A stretch of DNA of 64,000 bases from Turnera subulata (GCA_028386065.3 JAKUCV010000928.1:68517-132516); one strand, 5' to 3'. Positions 12,386 to 23,336 are shown, counted from the first letter of the stretch. Made by a program: numbers and translations. The notes: generated from the sequence alone by a model not told the origin.

Positions 12386-12947
12386 ATAGGCTCATCGATC
12401 ATATGCAATTCCAGTAAACACTTTCCCTTCACTTATCCTAGACCCAATAAACACCTGAATCCGATATTTTCTCCTTTCCTTGGATTGATAAGGTGAGAAA
12501 TAGAAGTTAGCAATGAGACTCATCGTATCCATCCCAAGCTTTTTTTTTTTGCACGAAAAAAAATATTATTTTTTCCTTTTTGTAAATAGAGTATAGTTAT
12601 GTGAACAAAAACATTGTATAGTTTTTTTAGATTTGAACATTATATAGTTATAATTAGGACAAAACAATGATTTTTTTTTGTCGAAGGACAAAACAATGAT
12701 CGGACTGACAAGCAAATAGTATGAAATAGCCAGTGATCCTTCCTTCCCATAATACTTTAATCTTTCTTTGTTTTCTATTATCGTCACCATCGCCTGTGTT
12801 TTTTTGGCTCAAACTTTTAATATAGTACAAACTTATTGACTTAAGTACCTGTTTGACCGTTGTTCCCCTGCATAAACTTTTGACTAGAAAATGGGAGGCG
12901 CTGGGCGGCTTCGCTCTGGTCACTTGCGAGTTGCGACCCTCACAGCC
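12386..12947. other. Upstream region of the FAD2-like gene
   Basis: AT-rich non-coding DNA between copia 1 and the desaturase promoter. The only structure I recognise is the micro-insertion at 12656-12700. No other gene is seen. Confidence 0.6.
12656..12700 (-). mobile_element. Micro-retroposon: 13-bp poly-T tail with 16-bp target duplication
   Basis: AGGACAAAACAATGAT occurs perfectly at 12656-12671 and 12685-12700. Between them is only TTTTTTTTGTCGA (12672-12684). This is the signature of target-primed reverse transcription in which almost nothing but the tail was copied. Confidence 0.85.
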
Positions 12948-12957
12948 TTTAAATAGA
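12948..12957 (+). promoter_or_regulatory. Probable TATA element of the FAD2-like gene
   Basis: TTTAAATAGA lies about 105 bp upstream of the ATG at 13054, leaving a short 5' leader rich in CAA. There is no room for the long 5'-UTR intron typical of housekeeping FAD2 genes if this box is used. Confidence 0.5.
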
Positions 12958-13053
12958 GGCCTTATCTCCCTCAAACAACACCAACCAAACCAAACCCACA
13001 ACAACAAAGTGAATTCAAGAGTTAGATTGAATTCACAACCAAGAACCAACAAT

Positions 13054-14205
13054 ATGGGAGCCTACCAGAGGATTTCCTCCGACCCAAAATCTGAGCTGAA
13101 GAAGGAAAGCTACCCAAAGAGAGTGCCTAGTGATAAACCTCCATTCACTCTTGCCACACTCAAGAAGGCCATTCCTGCCCATTGCTTCAACCGCTCCCTT
13201 GTCCGCTCCTTCTCTTACCTTGCTTACGATCTCTCAGTCTGCTATACTCTTTTCTACATAGCCAAAACCTTCATCCCCCTCCTCCCTACCCCTCTCGCAT
13301 ACATTGCATGGCCCATGTACTGGTTCATCCAGGGAGCATTCATGACTGGTATCTGGGTGATTGGTCATGAATGTGGACACCATTCCTTCAGTGACTACCA
13401 GTGGGTTGACAACTTTGTAGGCCTAATCCTTCACTCTGCCCTCCTGACCCCTTACTTTGCATGGAAATATAGCCACCGCAGGCATCACTCCAACACTGGC
13501 TCCTTGTCCCATGATGAAGTCTACCTTCCAAGACTCAAGGACTCAATCCCCTGGTACTCCAAGTACCTCAACAACCCTGCAGGTAGAGTCATCCGTGTTG
13601 TGTCCATGCTCTTCCTAGCCTTCCCTTTATACCTCCTCTTCAATGCTTCAAGCCAGAAACACGACCGATTTGCCAATCACTTTGACCCATACAGCCCCAT
13701 CTTCACCGACCGTGAGAGGGTTCAGGTTGTCATCTCTGATATTGGCTATTTTAGCACCATTTACGCGTTCTACAGCATAGCCAAGGCACAAGGGTTTACT
13801 TGGTTATTCTGCACCTACCTCGCACCACTACTTGTTGTGCATGCCTTGTTCATCATCATCACGTTCCTGCACCACACCAATCCTACACTGCCTCACTATG
13901 ACAACTCTGAATGGGAATGGTTTAGGGGAGCTTTGTCCACCATTGATTTGGACTTCGGGTGGATGAATAAGGTCTTACACAATGTTACAAATACCCACAT
14001 CTGTCACCATCTCATCTCCACAATCCCACACTATCATGCACTTGAGGCCACCGAAGCAATCAAGCCTGTCTTGGGTGCCTATTACCAGATCGATACTACT
14101 CCAATCCACAAGGCTTTATACAGGGCGGCAAAAGAGTGCATCTACGCTGAGCCGGACCACGATGACAAGAACCAAGGTGTTTACTGGTATAAAGGCACTA
14201 ATTAA
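13054..14205 (+). CDS. FAD2-family membrane fatty acid desaturase, divergent type (383 aa)
   Basis: A single-exon gene of 383 codons, the usual FAD2 length. The ATG at 13054 (MGAYQRISSD) is chosen because it aligns with FAD2 starts and follows the TATA-like box; the open frame upstream has no ATG. FAD2 proteins are ER di-iron enzymes acting on C18 acyl chains of phosphatidylcholine. Three His boxes are present: HECGHH (105-110), HRRHH (141-145) and HICHH (315-319), with hydrophobic segments between. Departures from housekeeping oleate desaturases are Ser after the first box (GHHS rather than GHHA), HICHH in place of HVAHH, TIDLDFGWMNK before box 3, and a C-terminus YWYKGTN lacking the aromatic ER-retrieval ending. 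These point to the divergent FAD2 group (acetylenases, conjugases, hydroxylases, epoxygenases), but the exact reaction cannot be read from sequence. Confidence 0.9.
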   Translation: MGAYQRISSDPKSELKKESYPKRVPSDKPPFTLATLKKAIPAHCFNRSLVRSFSYLAYDLSVCYTLFYIAKTFIPLLPTPLAYIAWPMYWFIQGAFMTGIWVIGHECGHHSFSDYQWVDNFVGLILHSALLTPYFAWKYSHRRHHSNTGSLSHDEVYLPRLKDSIPWYSKYLNNPAGRVIRVVSMLFLAFPLYLLFNASSQKHDRFANHFDPYSPIFTDRERVQVVISDIGYFSTIYAFYSIAKAQGFTWLFCTYLAPLLVVHALFIIITFLHHTNPTLPHYDNSEWEWFRGALSTIDLDFGWMNKVLHNVTNTHICHHLISTIPHYHALEATEAIKPVLGAYYQIDTTPIHKALYRAAKECIYAEPDHDDKNQGVYWYKGTN

Positions 14206-14424
14206 TTAGTCGACAGTACTGCAACGTTTGGGAGGAAGATAGAAGTTATCTGATCAACATCTTGAAATGTTTTTTTATTTCTTTCTATTTTAGTGAGAAT
14301 CAAATAATGTCAATTTATCTGGTGGAATTTTTATATTCAGCCATGCAATGAACAAATACTATGAATCAAAAGTTCTTTCATTTACTGATCATTTGCTGGT
14401 TAATTAGTTATTTTATTGAATAAC

Positions 14425-14492
<68 letters not shown>

Positions 14493-14754
14493 CAAGGAGT
14501 CTCAAAGGGATAGCGGATGAACAGGAGATTAGGTGCTAGTTCACTGAAAAATAATAGCAGTAATAATTTGCACTGATTTCTTCTTCTTTGAGATAAACAG
14601 TACTGACAAGAACATATTATTTTCTTAAGCCCACCTTAAGTAAGCACACTTTCTAATTTATTCTGAATGCTATCTTTTGGCATAACTCTGTCCCATTTTC
14701 CCTCAATCATTCTCTTCACCATGCAGTTATATATTTTCCTTGCCATCGCACCTA
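14206..14754. other. 3' flank of the desaturase
   Basis: The 3' UTR and flank, AT-rich, with a long AT microsatellite. No coding signal is seen. Confidence 0.6.
14428..14489. repeat. (AT)n microsatellite, about 62 bp
   Basis: An uninterrupted run of alternating A and T, ending just before GATCAAGG. Likely length-polymorphic. Confidence 0.97.
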
Positions 14755-15110
14755 TAAATTCATTCGAGCCATGATTTGTTGCTTTAAGGATATGATTGAA
14801 ATTATTGTAATGTTGGGTTGGGAAAAGTAGCCCAAGTCTAGGAAAACAGGATTTAGGATTACATTGCTCTACCTCTCAATTTACGTTTGTTGTTGTATTC
14901 AATAGCACTGCACTATTGAATTCAACGTTAAAGACTTCCGACGCAACGAACGGATTTGTTCTGGGCCGTTTAAGGTAAACATGGTACATAGATAGCGAAA
15001 CAGATGTTTTACCAATTTCTTTGGTCGACGGGTCGGTCAGTGCCGTGCTTTGTATGACTCCTCAATCAAGTTGCTAGTCAAATTGAAGAAAATGGTGGTC
15101 CGTTTCGTGG
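14755..15110 (+). pseudogene. Decayed relic of the cystatin/papain-tail family
   Basis: CGAGCCATGATTTGTTGCTT near 14764 matches intron 3 of the intact copies. Near 15035-15090 the series GCCGTGCTTTGTATGACTC...AAATTGAAGAAAATGG matches the end of exon 5 in copy 1 (GCTGTGCTTCGCATTACTCC...AGATTGAAGAAAGGGG), with stops and indels. So an additional array member once stood between the desaturase and copy 2. The boundaries are approximate. Confidence 0.55.
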
Positions 15111-15450
15111 TAACAATCCGATTCAACCAGATGATGGAATTAATTGATGCAAAATTTACATCTTATGAACTATATTTGAACGAGCTGCGGCAAATTTTTT
15201 TTTTTTGTTTTTTTCTTTTCCACTTGGTATCCGGAATTCAGGATGGGCTCTAAAAGCCCACATGAATCCAAAATTGGATCTCTCACTAGTTTTTCTATGC
15301 GGTACAAGTAAAGGCTAATCGCTAATTAAGGATTAGATTAATAAAACAGTCCACTACTTTCGAGTCAGCTTTTATCGTATCAAGACAAGTAAGGTGGGGT
15401 GGTGGACAAGTGTGATTTTTCCATATCCAACAACCCTCCACGTCATTTAA

Positions 15451-15462
15451 TTTGGCGGGAAA
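15451..15462 (+). promoter_or_regulatory. E2F-type site upstream of copy 2
   Basis: TTTGGCGGGAAA matches the E2F/DP consensus. It lies about 370 bp before the ATG at 15832 and is conserved upstream of copy 3 (19232-19243), while copy 4 has an altered form. Function is inferred from the motif only. Confidence 0.45.
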
Positions 15463-15755
15463 TTGTTGTTAACCGACTTAATTTATCTTTTTGCCCGTAA
15501 CATATCTATTAACCGGGCTTAATTCTAGCTCTGAAGAAATAGACACAGCACTATAGAGTTAATCAATCAACTAGTGCAGAAGAAGACAGAAGGACAAATG
15601 GTGGAAACTCATTTTTACCAGGAAGTAAAGGTAAACCGATGAGGAAACGTAAAAGTAAAAAGAGTAAAAAGTAAAACAAGCAGTACTCCTCCAGGAGTTA
15701 AAACAATGCTACCACCTCAGTAGTCAGTACTAGATCATTCCAGAATCCCAAAATC

Positions 15756-15763
15756 TAGGGTTT
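15756..15763 (+). promoter_or_regulatory. Telo-box upstream of copy 2
   Basis: TAGGGTTT (reverse AAACCCTA) lies about 70 bp before the ATG and is kept in copies 3 (19489-19496) and 4 (29459-29466). Telo-boxes are common near the start of transcription in genes of growing plant cells. Confidence 0.4.
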
Positions 15764-15831
15764 GGTTTCTACTCATTGGTATTCCCTTTCACAGTTTCTG
15801 CTTGAAAACCAGAGGAGAGCTTTGGGGAGCG

Positions 15832-18542
15832 ATGTCTGCCGCCGATCTCAACAGCGACGATGACTACGATAGCGTGGAGCAGAGGGACATTGCTCGCCAG
15901 TTCAGGAAGGAGCTCCAGGAATCAGAGGTGATTTCTCTTTGATAAATTTCTCCATTTCTCGTGTTTTTATCGTGATCCCGTGTGAAACCCCCTCTTTTTT
16001 TTTTTTCTTTTTAGGGATTCGATTGTACGGTGGTTCCCGACGAGTTCGATATCGGCGGTTTTGCAGTCGTTGATCTGGAGAAGCACAGTAACACCGCCAA
16101 AGAAGTGGAGGAGTTCACCATCCGTGCTGTGAAGAAGATCAACGACAAACCCGTATATGTCTTCTCCATTTTTTTCCCCCCTTTATATTAGTTTTTTTTT
16201 GCCTATGACATGATAAATTATCCTCTCTTTTTTTTTTTGTCGAAAATGACATGAGAAATTAATGGAGGATACAGGGTTAGATGATCCTTTAAAGTAATGT
16301 ATTAAATAATCGCACCAAGAAGTCTATTGCATATTTCTCTCTCCCAAATTTTTAACATTTTTTTTTTGAATAAATAATAATTTGTGAACAGGGAGATAGG
16401 AAGCTGGAGTTTTTGCGGGTGCTGAGTGCGAATTTGAAGCTAAGCCCATACTTTACCCTCTACGTGACGCTGGTGGCTAAAGATATGTCTTCTGGAGGAG
16501 AAGTTGTGTTCCAAACTAAGTTTTATGAAACTTTAGCAGGGGAGTTGCATGTGCAAATTTTCAGGCCAAAGCATGATAAGTCTGGTAATTAAGACTACGA
16601 CAATTAAGATGCTTTGCTTTACTAACCTCGGTTTTCTTCTCTCCAATTTTACTGCTTTCTATATGTTTGCATTAGTAAATACAGTCCTTTTCGACGCAAC
16701 CACAAAACCATGGTGATTTTGGTAGTAAATACAGTCTCGGTTTTATGCTCTTTGTCTTTTGTGTTGTTGCTTCGATTGTTATGAAGGGCAGAAACGGTAT
16801 AACGCTATTCGAGGTTTTTTTGGTGAGTTGACTCTGTTACAGCTTATCATAATCTAAATTTCCTTTTTCTAAATTTATAATCGATGGAATAATGTTTCTG
16901 CCTGGGACTGTGGAGAATATTTCTTTATCTCGTTCTCTCCTTAGGTCATCTTGTATTTGAAAATCTGGTTGTTCCATGCTGGAAATCTATCTGGGTAAAT
17001 TTAAATCTTTGCCATCTGCTAGCAAATGCTCTATATTTTGACTCTTCTTTGACCATATATATGGTGCATTATATCTTCTTAGTTTTGTTTTATTTTTTTT
17101 TGAGGAATATCTTCCTGATTTTGTTAGTTTGGTTGTTTATGGCTTATTGTATTTCACTTTCTTCTTTAATTTTAGCCATACTTGTTGCTTTAAGATGATT
17201 GAGTGAATCGTATTTTCAAGTTGAAGAGGATTAAGTTATGTAGAGTATTGAAGATGAACCTGCTTGTCTGTACAGCTGCAGGGTTAGATTGCATTAGCAT
17301 TCCTCTGTGATTGTATGATTCAATGCAAAATCGAGATAGTTTTACTTTTAACATTTCCATTGTACTTGTGTGGCATACAAATGAGACAGAGTAGGCTTTA
17401 ATTTCATTCTCTTCTGGCATCCATCGTCCGTTACTAGGGATTATACCACGTTAATTAATTAGCTTCCTCTCTCCAGGCTCTTTTGTTTTTCCTTTTTTAG
17501 AGAGAATTTTGAAAATAGAATGTGCATTTTTGGGAGAGGTGGATAGATTTCGAATGATGCAAAAAATGCAGCTTTACTCTATTGTTTGTAATTTACATTT
17601 TCTTTGCTGATTATTTTAATGCATGTGTTACTAGATTTATTGGATTAATTGTTTCTTTGTGCATAATTGCCAATGATAATTAATGCTCAGCCGTTCTGAT
17701 CGCGGATGAGTCTGATAGTTCAAATCAGCAGCAAGCATCAGGAGCTTCGGATGAAATCCCTCTGTCAATGCGATCACTCATAACCAATGTGCCGAGTCAT
17801 TTTGATAAAAGCATCAGAAAGCTAGACATTGCATTCAAATGGATGGCAGCAAATGGCTTACCTTCGAATCATGTTCCACGAGATGCCATGATGAATGTAA
17901 TGATTCTCTTTGTTCTAAGCGATGATATACATGCATTTTTCTTACATGATAGTCTACTTAGGCATGTAATATGCATCTACTTTTCCTTTTGCATATGAAT
18001 ACATAAAGAATACATGTTGATGTTCTCGTATTTGCATTATGATGTAAAATAAACATGCTACATATCTAACTTCCTTCTTATTGTTCTTTTTAGCCCGGAA
18101 GGATATACTTAAAGAGTTATGTTGGGGAGGCAAACATGGATGAGACAAAGCTTATCCGGTTGCTGGTCAAACATCCAGTCATTGGTGTGCTTCGTGCAAC
18201 TCGTGCATTTTTTAAGTTAAAGAAACAGGTTGGTCATTGATAACACTTTGGGTACGTTTTGGTGTTGCATGTATAGTACATTTTCTTAATGATCTATATT
18301 ACATATGTTTGTAGGAAATATTTGAAGGAGCTGCAGAAAATGAGGCTTACACTGTGCATTCGCTTACGGTGGTTGGATATGGTTCTAGTGACGATGGTCG
18401 GCACTATTTTTTAGTGGCCAGCAATTGGGGAAAAGAGTGGGCTGATGATGGTTGCGGCCGTGTGATGAGGAAGGTCAGCCTGCCTCCTGGAAGATCTTCT
18501 ATTTTCACCCACATCTATTATCCCGTGATTTCCTTCCGTTGA
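15832..18542 (+). CDS. Cystatin-fold/papain-tail fusion gene, copy 2 (intact, 331 aa)
   Basis: Six exons: 15832-15927, 16015-16152, 16392-16584, 17691-17896, 18094-18228 and 18315-18542 (TGA). All junctions are GT-AG; the sum is 996 nt with no stop. Residues 1-32 are acidic (DLNSDDDYDSVEQRD). Residues 33-142 look like a phytocystatin: an FDIGGFAVVDLEKHSN helix as in the LARFAVxEHN signature, then KLEFLRVLSANLK and YVTLVAKD strands. The QxVxG inhibitory loop is not recognisable. Residues 160-331 resemble the C-terminal lobe of C1A proteases: VHSLTVVGYG carries the His (271), but ASNWG puts Ser (292) where the catalytic Asn should be. The segment with the catalytic Cys (CGSCWAF) is absent. There is no signal peptide. 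So it is neither an evident inhibitor nor an evident protease; function is unknown. Confidence 0.75.
16205..16261 (-). mobile_element. Micro-retroposon in intron 2 of copy 2
   Basis: ATGACATGATAAATTA (16205-16220) and ATGACATGAGAAATTA (16246-16261) are direct repeats, 15 of 16 matching. They flank a 25-bp insert (16221-16245) that ends in a T-run plus GTCGAAA, the same tail as the insertion at 12656. The equivalent introns of copies 3 and 4 lack it. Confidence 0.7.
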
Positions 18543-19178
18543 ATTACTAAGTAGAAGAACTGAAGAAGACAAACCAGCTCTGGGAACTCTTATAATTAAT
18601 GACCCTTTTCGTGACTTTTTAGTATTGTGTCCTTTTGGTATGTAGAAGTACGTATGATATAATGCGAAACGATGAAGTGCTGGGTTTGGTGTTACGTATT
18701 GGTTTTGCGCCATGGAACGTGTTCTCGACTTCTTCATGCGCTATATATATCAACTTGTAGCCACCATTCTATGGCAATGTGAAACATTTAGTATGATGAA
18801 GCGACGATATATTTTTTTGATGCTTCATTCACGTTACTAGGATTTTGAACTTGAAGTCACGATAAATTGATGTTACATATTGGTTTTGCAAATGCAATAA
18901 TAATGAGTCCACGGCACGGCCTAAATCAACTCGTTAACTATTCATGGATGGATGGGAATTTCTTTTTTGTTTCATTGCTATTTCTCACCGTACCCCCATC
19001 TGGTTGATTTCTTTTTCTTCCAGTATAATTGGGATTAGGAAGCTACAATAATTATATATAGCTAGTCCTGCAAAATTAATTTTAAGATTATATTAATTAA
19101 ACAGTCCACTACCGAGCCGACTTTTATCGTATCAAGAGAGACTAGTAAGTTGGGATGGGCAAGTAATTTTCCATATCC

Positions 19179-19229
19179 AACAACAACTCATCATTTTTTT
19201 TTTTTGATGCTAACAACAACTCATCATTT
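19179..19229 (-). mobile_element. Micro-retroposon in the copy 3 promoter: 15-bp insert, 18-bp target duplication
   Basis: AACAACAACTCATCATTT is present perfectly at 19179-19196 and 19212-19229, around TTTTTTTTTGATGCT (19197-19211). The promoter of copy 4 has the uninterrupted single copy (near 29173-29190), which proves the insertion. It lies 3 bp upstream of the E2F-type site. Confidence 0.92.
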
Positions 19230-19231
19230 AC

Positions 19232-19243
19232 TTTGGCGGGAAA
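19232..19243 (+). promoter_or_regulatory. E2F-type site upstream of copy 3
   Basis: TTTGGCGGGAAA, identical to the copy 2 site, about 310 bp before the ATG at 19554. A telo-box TAGGGTTT follows at 19489-19496. Confidence 0.45.
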
Positions 19244-19553
19244 TTGTTATTAACCGACTTAATTCTTGCTTTTAAGAAACAGATACAGCATTATTAGGCA
19301 AAATCAACAGCTAGTGCAGAAGACAAAAGGACAAAGCGTGTTAAACTTATTCTTACTGGGAGGTAAAAGTAATGCTATGACGAAAAGCGTAAAAGTAAAA
19401 AGTAAAACAAGCAGTACTGCTCCGGAGTTAAAAATGCTACCACCTCACTACTCCTAGATCATTCTAGAATTCCAAATCTAGGGTTTGCATTCTGCACATT
19501 TCAAAGTTTCTGCTTGAAAACCAGAGGAGATCAGCTTGGGCGGCCGGCCGGCG

Positions 19554-22128
19554 ATGTCTACCGTCGATCTCAACAGCGACGATGACTACGACAGCGTGGA
19601 GCAGAGAGATATAGCTCGCCAGTTCAGGAAGGAGCTCCAGGAATCAGAGGCATGATTTCTCTTTATTAAATTTCTCCTATTTCTCTCGTGTTCTTGAGGT
19701 ATAAAAACTGTTTTTGTTTTTTCTAGGGATTCGATTGTACGGTGGTTCCGGATGAGTTCGATATCGGGGGCTTTGCAACCGTTGATTTGGATAAACACAC
19801 TAACACCGCCCGTGAGGTGACGCAGTTCACCATCCGAGCTGTGAATGGGATCAACAGGAAACTGGTATATATATGTATATTATATGTCATTATTTTTTTT
19901 CCTTTTTTATTACTACTAATAATGGAGGATAGCATTAGCTTGTTAGATAATCATGTAAAGTAATGTATTAAATAATCATAATGAGGTCTGTTCTGTTTCT
20001 CTCTGTTATTTTTTTTAAAGACTGTTACTTTTTGTTATTGGAAGTAAATAATAAATGTGGTAATACAACAGGGAGTAAGAAAGCTGGAGTTTTTGCGAGT
20101 GCTGAGTGCGAATCTGAAGATAAGCTCACACTTTACGGTCTACGTGACCTTTGTGGCTAGAGATCTGTCCTCTGGAGAAGAAGTTGTATACCAAACTGAG
20201 CTTCGCGAAACTGTTAAAGGGGACTTACATTTGCAATTTTGCAGGACAAAACATGGAAAGAAGGGTAAGCCGGATCATATGCTATTTATGTTATACTAAT
20301 ACTAGTAGTAATTTATACAATCCCTGCTTTTATGTTCTTAATTTGTCTTTTGTGTGTTGTTTGCTTCTGTTTTTTCTTTTTTCTTTTTTTTCACTCAGTG
20401 TTTGATTATTCCAAGTTTTCTATCATCGTTACTCCTATTCAAAGCATTGAAGGCAAAACTATATATTAACTATTGAAGGCAGTATCTTTCAACTTTTTTG
20501 TGGGTGGACGTTGTTGCAGCTTGCAGCTTATCATAACCCAATTTTTTTTCTAGATGGTTGAATAATGTTTTTCCATGGTGTGAAAATGCTCTGTATTGTT
20601 AGGGACCTCCCTAATTCAGTATTAATACAAATGTTTGATTTGATTCTCAAAAAAAAAAATATATTTTTCCATGGTGTCTTTTGGAGAATATCTCTTTTTT
20701 TTTTTCTGTCTCGCCATCTCCTTAAGTCATCTTGTATTTGAAACTCTGGTTGTAATTTCCATGCTGGAAATCTATATGGTGTAGATCATGACTTGTTGGA
20801 TTGGGAAATTTTGAATCTTTGCCATCTGCCAGCAGTATGAATGCTCTGTATTTGATTCTACTTTTGACCATGTATGTTAAATTATATTCTTCCTTTTGTT
20901 CGTTTTTCTTTTTTGACTTATTGTATTTCACTTTCATCTTTTATTTGAGCCATATTTGTTGCTTTAAGATGATTGAGTGATCGATTTTAGAGTTATAAAG
21001 CTGAACCTGCTTCTCGGTATAATGGCAGTGTCAGATTGCATTACCATCCTTGTGTGATTTTCCGAATCATTTTCTTATTGGAAATTATTCCTATTCTCCT
21101 TCTTTAGAGAGAATTTGAAATTAGAATGTGGATTTTTGGGAGTGGCAGATTTATAATGAATGCTAAAAATATGAATGCACCTGCATTCTATTGTTGGCTA
21201 TCTACTTTTTCTTTGCTGATTATTTTTATTCTATGTGGTTCGAGAATTATTGAATTAATTGTTTTTTCGTGCGTTTGCCAATGATAATGCAGCCGTTCTG
21301 ATTGCGGACAAGTCTGAAAGTTCAAATCAGGAGCAAGAATCGGGATCTCCTGAAACCCCTCTGTCAGTGCGATCACTGGTAGCCAATGTGCCCAGTCATT
21401 TTGATAAAAGCATCAGGAAAATGGACACTGTATTCAAATGGGCGATAGCAAATGGCATGCCTTCAAATTGTGCTCCTCGAGATGCTATGATGAATGTAAT
21501 TAATGATTCTGTTGATTCTAAGTTGATACTACTAATTTACATGCATCTTCTTTCCATGATAATGTACATACACACATGTTCAGTTTTCCTTTCAGATAGG
21601 AATTCATAAAGAATGCATTTCTCGTATTTGCATTATGATATAGATATGCACATGCTACATAACTAAATTCCTTTCTTATTGTTACTTTTAGCCAGGAAGA
21701 ATATTCATGAAGGGTTATGTTGGGAAGGCTAACACGAATGACAACAAGCTTCTCAAGTTGGTGAAGAAACATAATGTCACCGCTGTGCTTCGTGCTACTC
21801 GTGCTTTTTTTAAATTAGAGAAAGAGGTTGGTCATTGATAACACTTCCATCCGGTTAGGTTTTTGATCTTACATATCACACATTTTCTTATTATCTATTA
21901 TATTTGTAGGAAATATTTGAAGGAGCTGCAGAAAATGATGCTTACACAGTGCATTCGCTAGTGATTGTTGGACATGGTAAAAGCAAAGACGGGCGGCGCT
22001 ATTTTGAGGTGACCAACTGTTGGGGACCTGAGTGGGCTGACGGTGGTTATGGTAAAGTACTGATGAGGAAATGCCCTCCTGGCAGATCATCTTCTATTTT
22101 CACTCACATATATTATCCCCTGACTTGA
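19554..22128 (+). CDS. Cystatin-fold/papain-tail fusion gene, copy 3 (GC donor at intron 1)
   Basis: Six exons by alignment to copy 2: 19554-19649, 19727-19864, 20072-20264, 21293-21495, 21692-21826 and 21910-22128 (TGA). They total 984 nt (327 aa) and stay in frame throughout. The first intron begins GC (GAG|GCATGA) instead of the GT of copy 2; reading through instead meets a TGA at once. If the GC-AG intron is not spliced the gene is dead; the otherwise clean exons suggest recent or present function. In the papain-like part VHSLVIVGHG supplies the His and TNCWG keeps an Asn at the catalytic Asn position. There is no catalytic-Cys lobe, no QxVxG loop and no signal peptide. It is most similar to copy 4. 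Confidence 0.65.
20568..20677 (+). mobile_element. Truncated poly-A retroposon in intron 3 of copy 3
   Basis: TTTTTCCATGGTGT is duplicated at 20568-20581 and 20664-20677 around an 82-bp insert (20582-20663) ending in an A-run. Copy 4 has the empty site (GTTTTTCCATGGTGTCTT near 30514-30531). The insert reads like the 3' end of a LINE or SINE; the family is not identified. Confidence 0.9.
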
Positions 22129-23336
22129 TGAATTACTAAGAAGAAGACTTACCAGCTCTGATAACTCTTATAATTAATGACCCCTGTCGTGACTTTTTAC
22201 TATTGGGTTAGCTTATTGGTATGATATACTGAGATACGATGAAGTGCTGTTTTGTTCCTGATTGGTTTTGGGCGATGGAACCTGTACTTGACTTATCGGC
22301 AGCTCCTCTAATACGTATCCCGTTAAAGAAACAGTTGGGCAAATATGGGTTTCTTTTGTTTCATAGGTATAATAATAGAGTATAATGACTTGATGTGATG
22401 ATCATTTGATGTTTTTTTTCGATGCTAGTGGTAGATGCGTTATTGAATGAAACATGATCATTTGATGTTTCATGTTCGTTTCATTTTGCTATGGAATGCA
22501 TGCCTGAGTTCTTTTGGCGCCAAGTGTTGATATAGGATGCCATAATCTTTAATAGCTTCATCTAGGTGTGTGCCATTCTTTGTTTACTTTAGAAATGGGA
22601 CTGTGAAACGTAACTATGTTATATGGTGCTGTTTCATCCAAACTTGTTTGCCTGGAGGAACAAACATTGGACTGAAGCCCATTTCTTATTTCGGCACCAG
22701 ACCCTCACATACACACGCCATCAACCCAAAACGAAGTAACTAATCCGCGTTTGTTTTTTTTTCTTTTTCTTCTCTATTTTATAAGCTAAAGCAAACCTGA
22801 AATCTGAAAATTTTTAGCCTTTTCAGATATTAAATTTGATTATTTGTGTAATTTAATTTTACAGTTCTTGAAAGGTCAAAATTGAGTTACATTGATAAAC
22901 TATTAACAAGTAACCACGGCTTTAGACAAAATGTTTATCTGTTGTTTTTCTGTCAAAATTATGCTAATCAATTTATTGATATTAATCACCAAAATAGAAA
23001 AGCTTAATCAACTATATGGGAGACACTACTTGTGTGGTGTAGTGGCATCTCCCTTGGTGGTGTTTATCCAATAGGTCATAAGCTATATGGATTAGTTCTT
23101 TTCTATGCTCTGGGAACTCTTATAATTAATGATCCTTTTCGTGACTTTTTAGTATTGGGTTCTTTTGGTATGCAGTAGTAGTATGATATAATGCGAAACG
23201 ATGGCTAGCCAAAGAAATGGCAAGAGGCCGTTTTAGAGCCTTGTTGGTTGTCTTTTCTACCTACTAATCTTTTTGTGCACCCTCAATCTGCTTCTATCTA
23301 ATATTTTAAGCTATAATCAACGAAAAGGGAAATTTG
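22129..23336. other. Downstream flank of copy 3 and duplication junction
   Basis: 22141 to about 23100 matches the flank after copy 4 (32000-32310 continued at 46718-47600), apart from the elements inserted there. At 23107 the sequence restarts the repeated unit seen at 18577 (GCTCTGGGAACTC), marking the tandem-duplication junction. No separate gene is seen. Confidence 0.7.
22398..22470 (-). mobile_element. Micro-retroposon: 39-bp insert with 17-bp target duplication, shared by copies 3 and 4
   Basis: ATGATCATTTGATGTTT occurs at 22398-22414 and 22454-22470. The insert (22415-22453) is a T-run plus CGATGCTAGTGGTAG and 18 further bases. The same insertion is present after copy 4 (left repeat 32260-32276, right repeat 46727-46743), where the large gypsy element later landed inside it. 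It therefore predates the duplication. Confidence 0.9.

Larger units (their letters stand above)
18543..19553. other. Spacer between copies 2 and 3, including the copy 3 promoter
   Basis: The region contains the left end of the tandem-duplicated unit (GCTCTGGGAACTC at 18577, matched at 23107). From about 18770 to 19553 it closely matches 28790-29544, upstream of copy 4. No other gene is seen. The near-promoter part carries the E2F-type site and telo-box described separately. Confidence 0.7.

Noticed and set aside
12853..13053. In-frame extension upstream of the desaturase ATG
   Set aside because: No in-frame ATG in it, it spans the TATA-like box, and the FAD2 family starts at the MGA-type Met.
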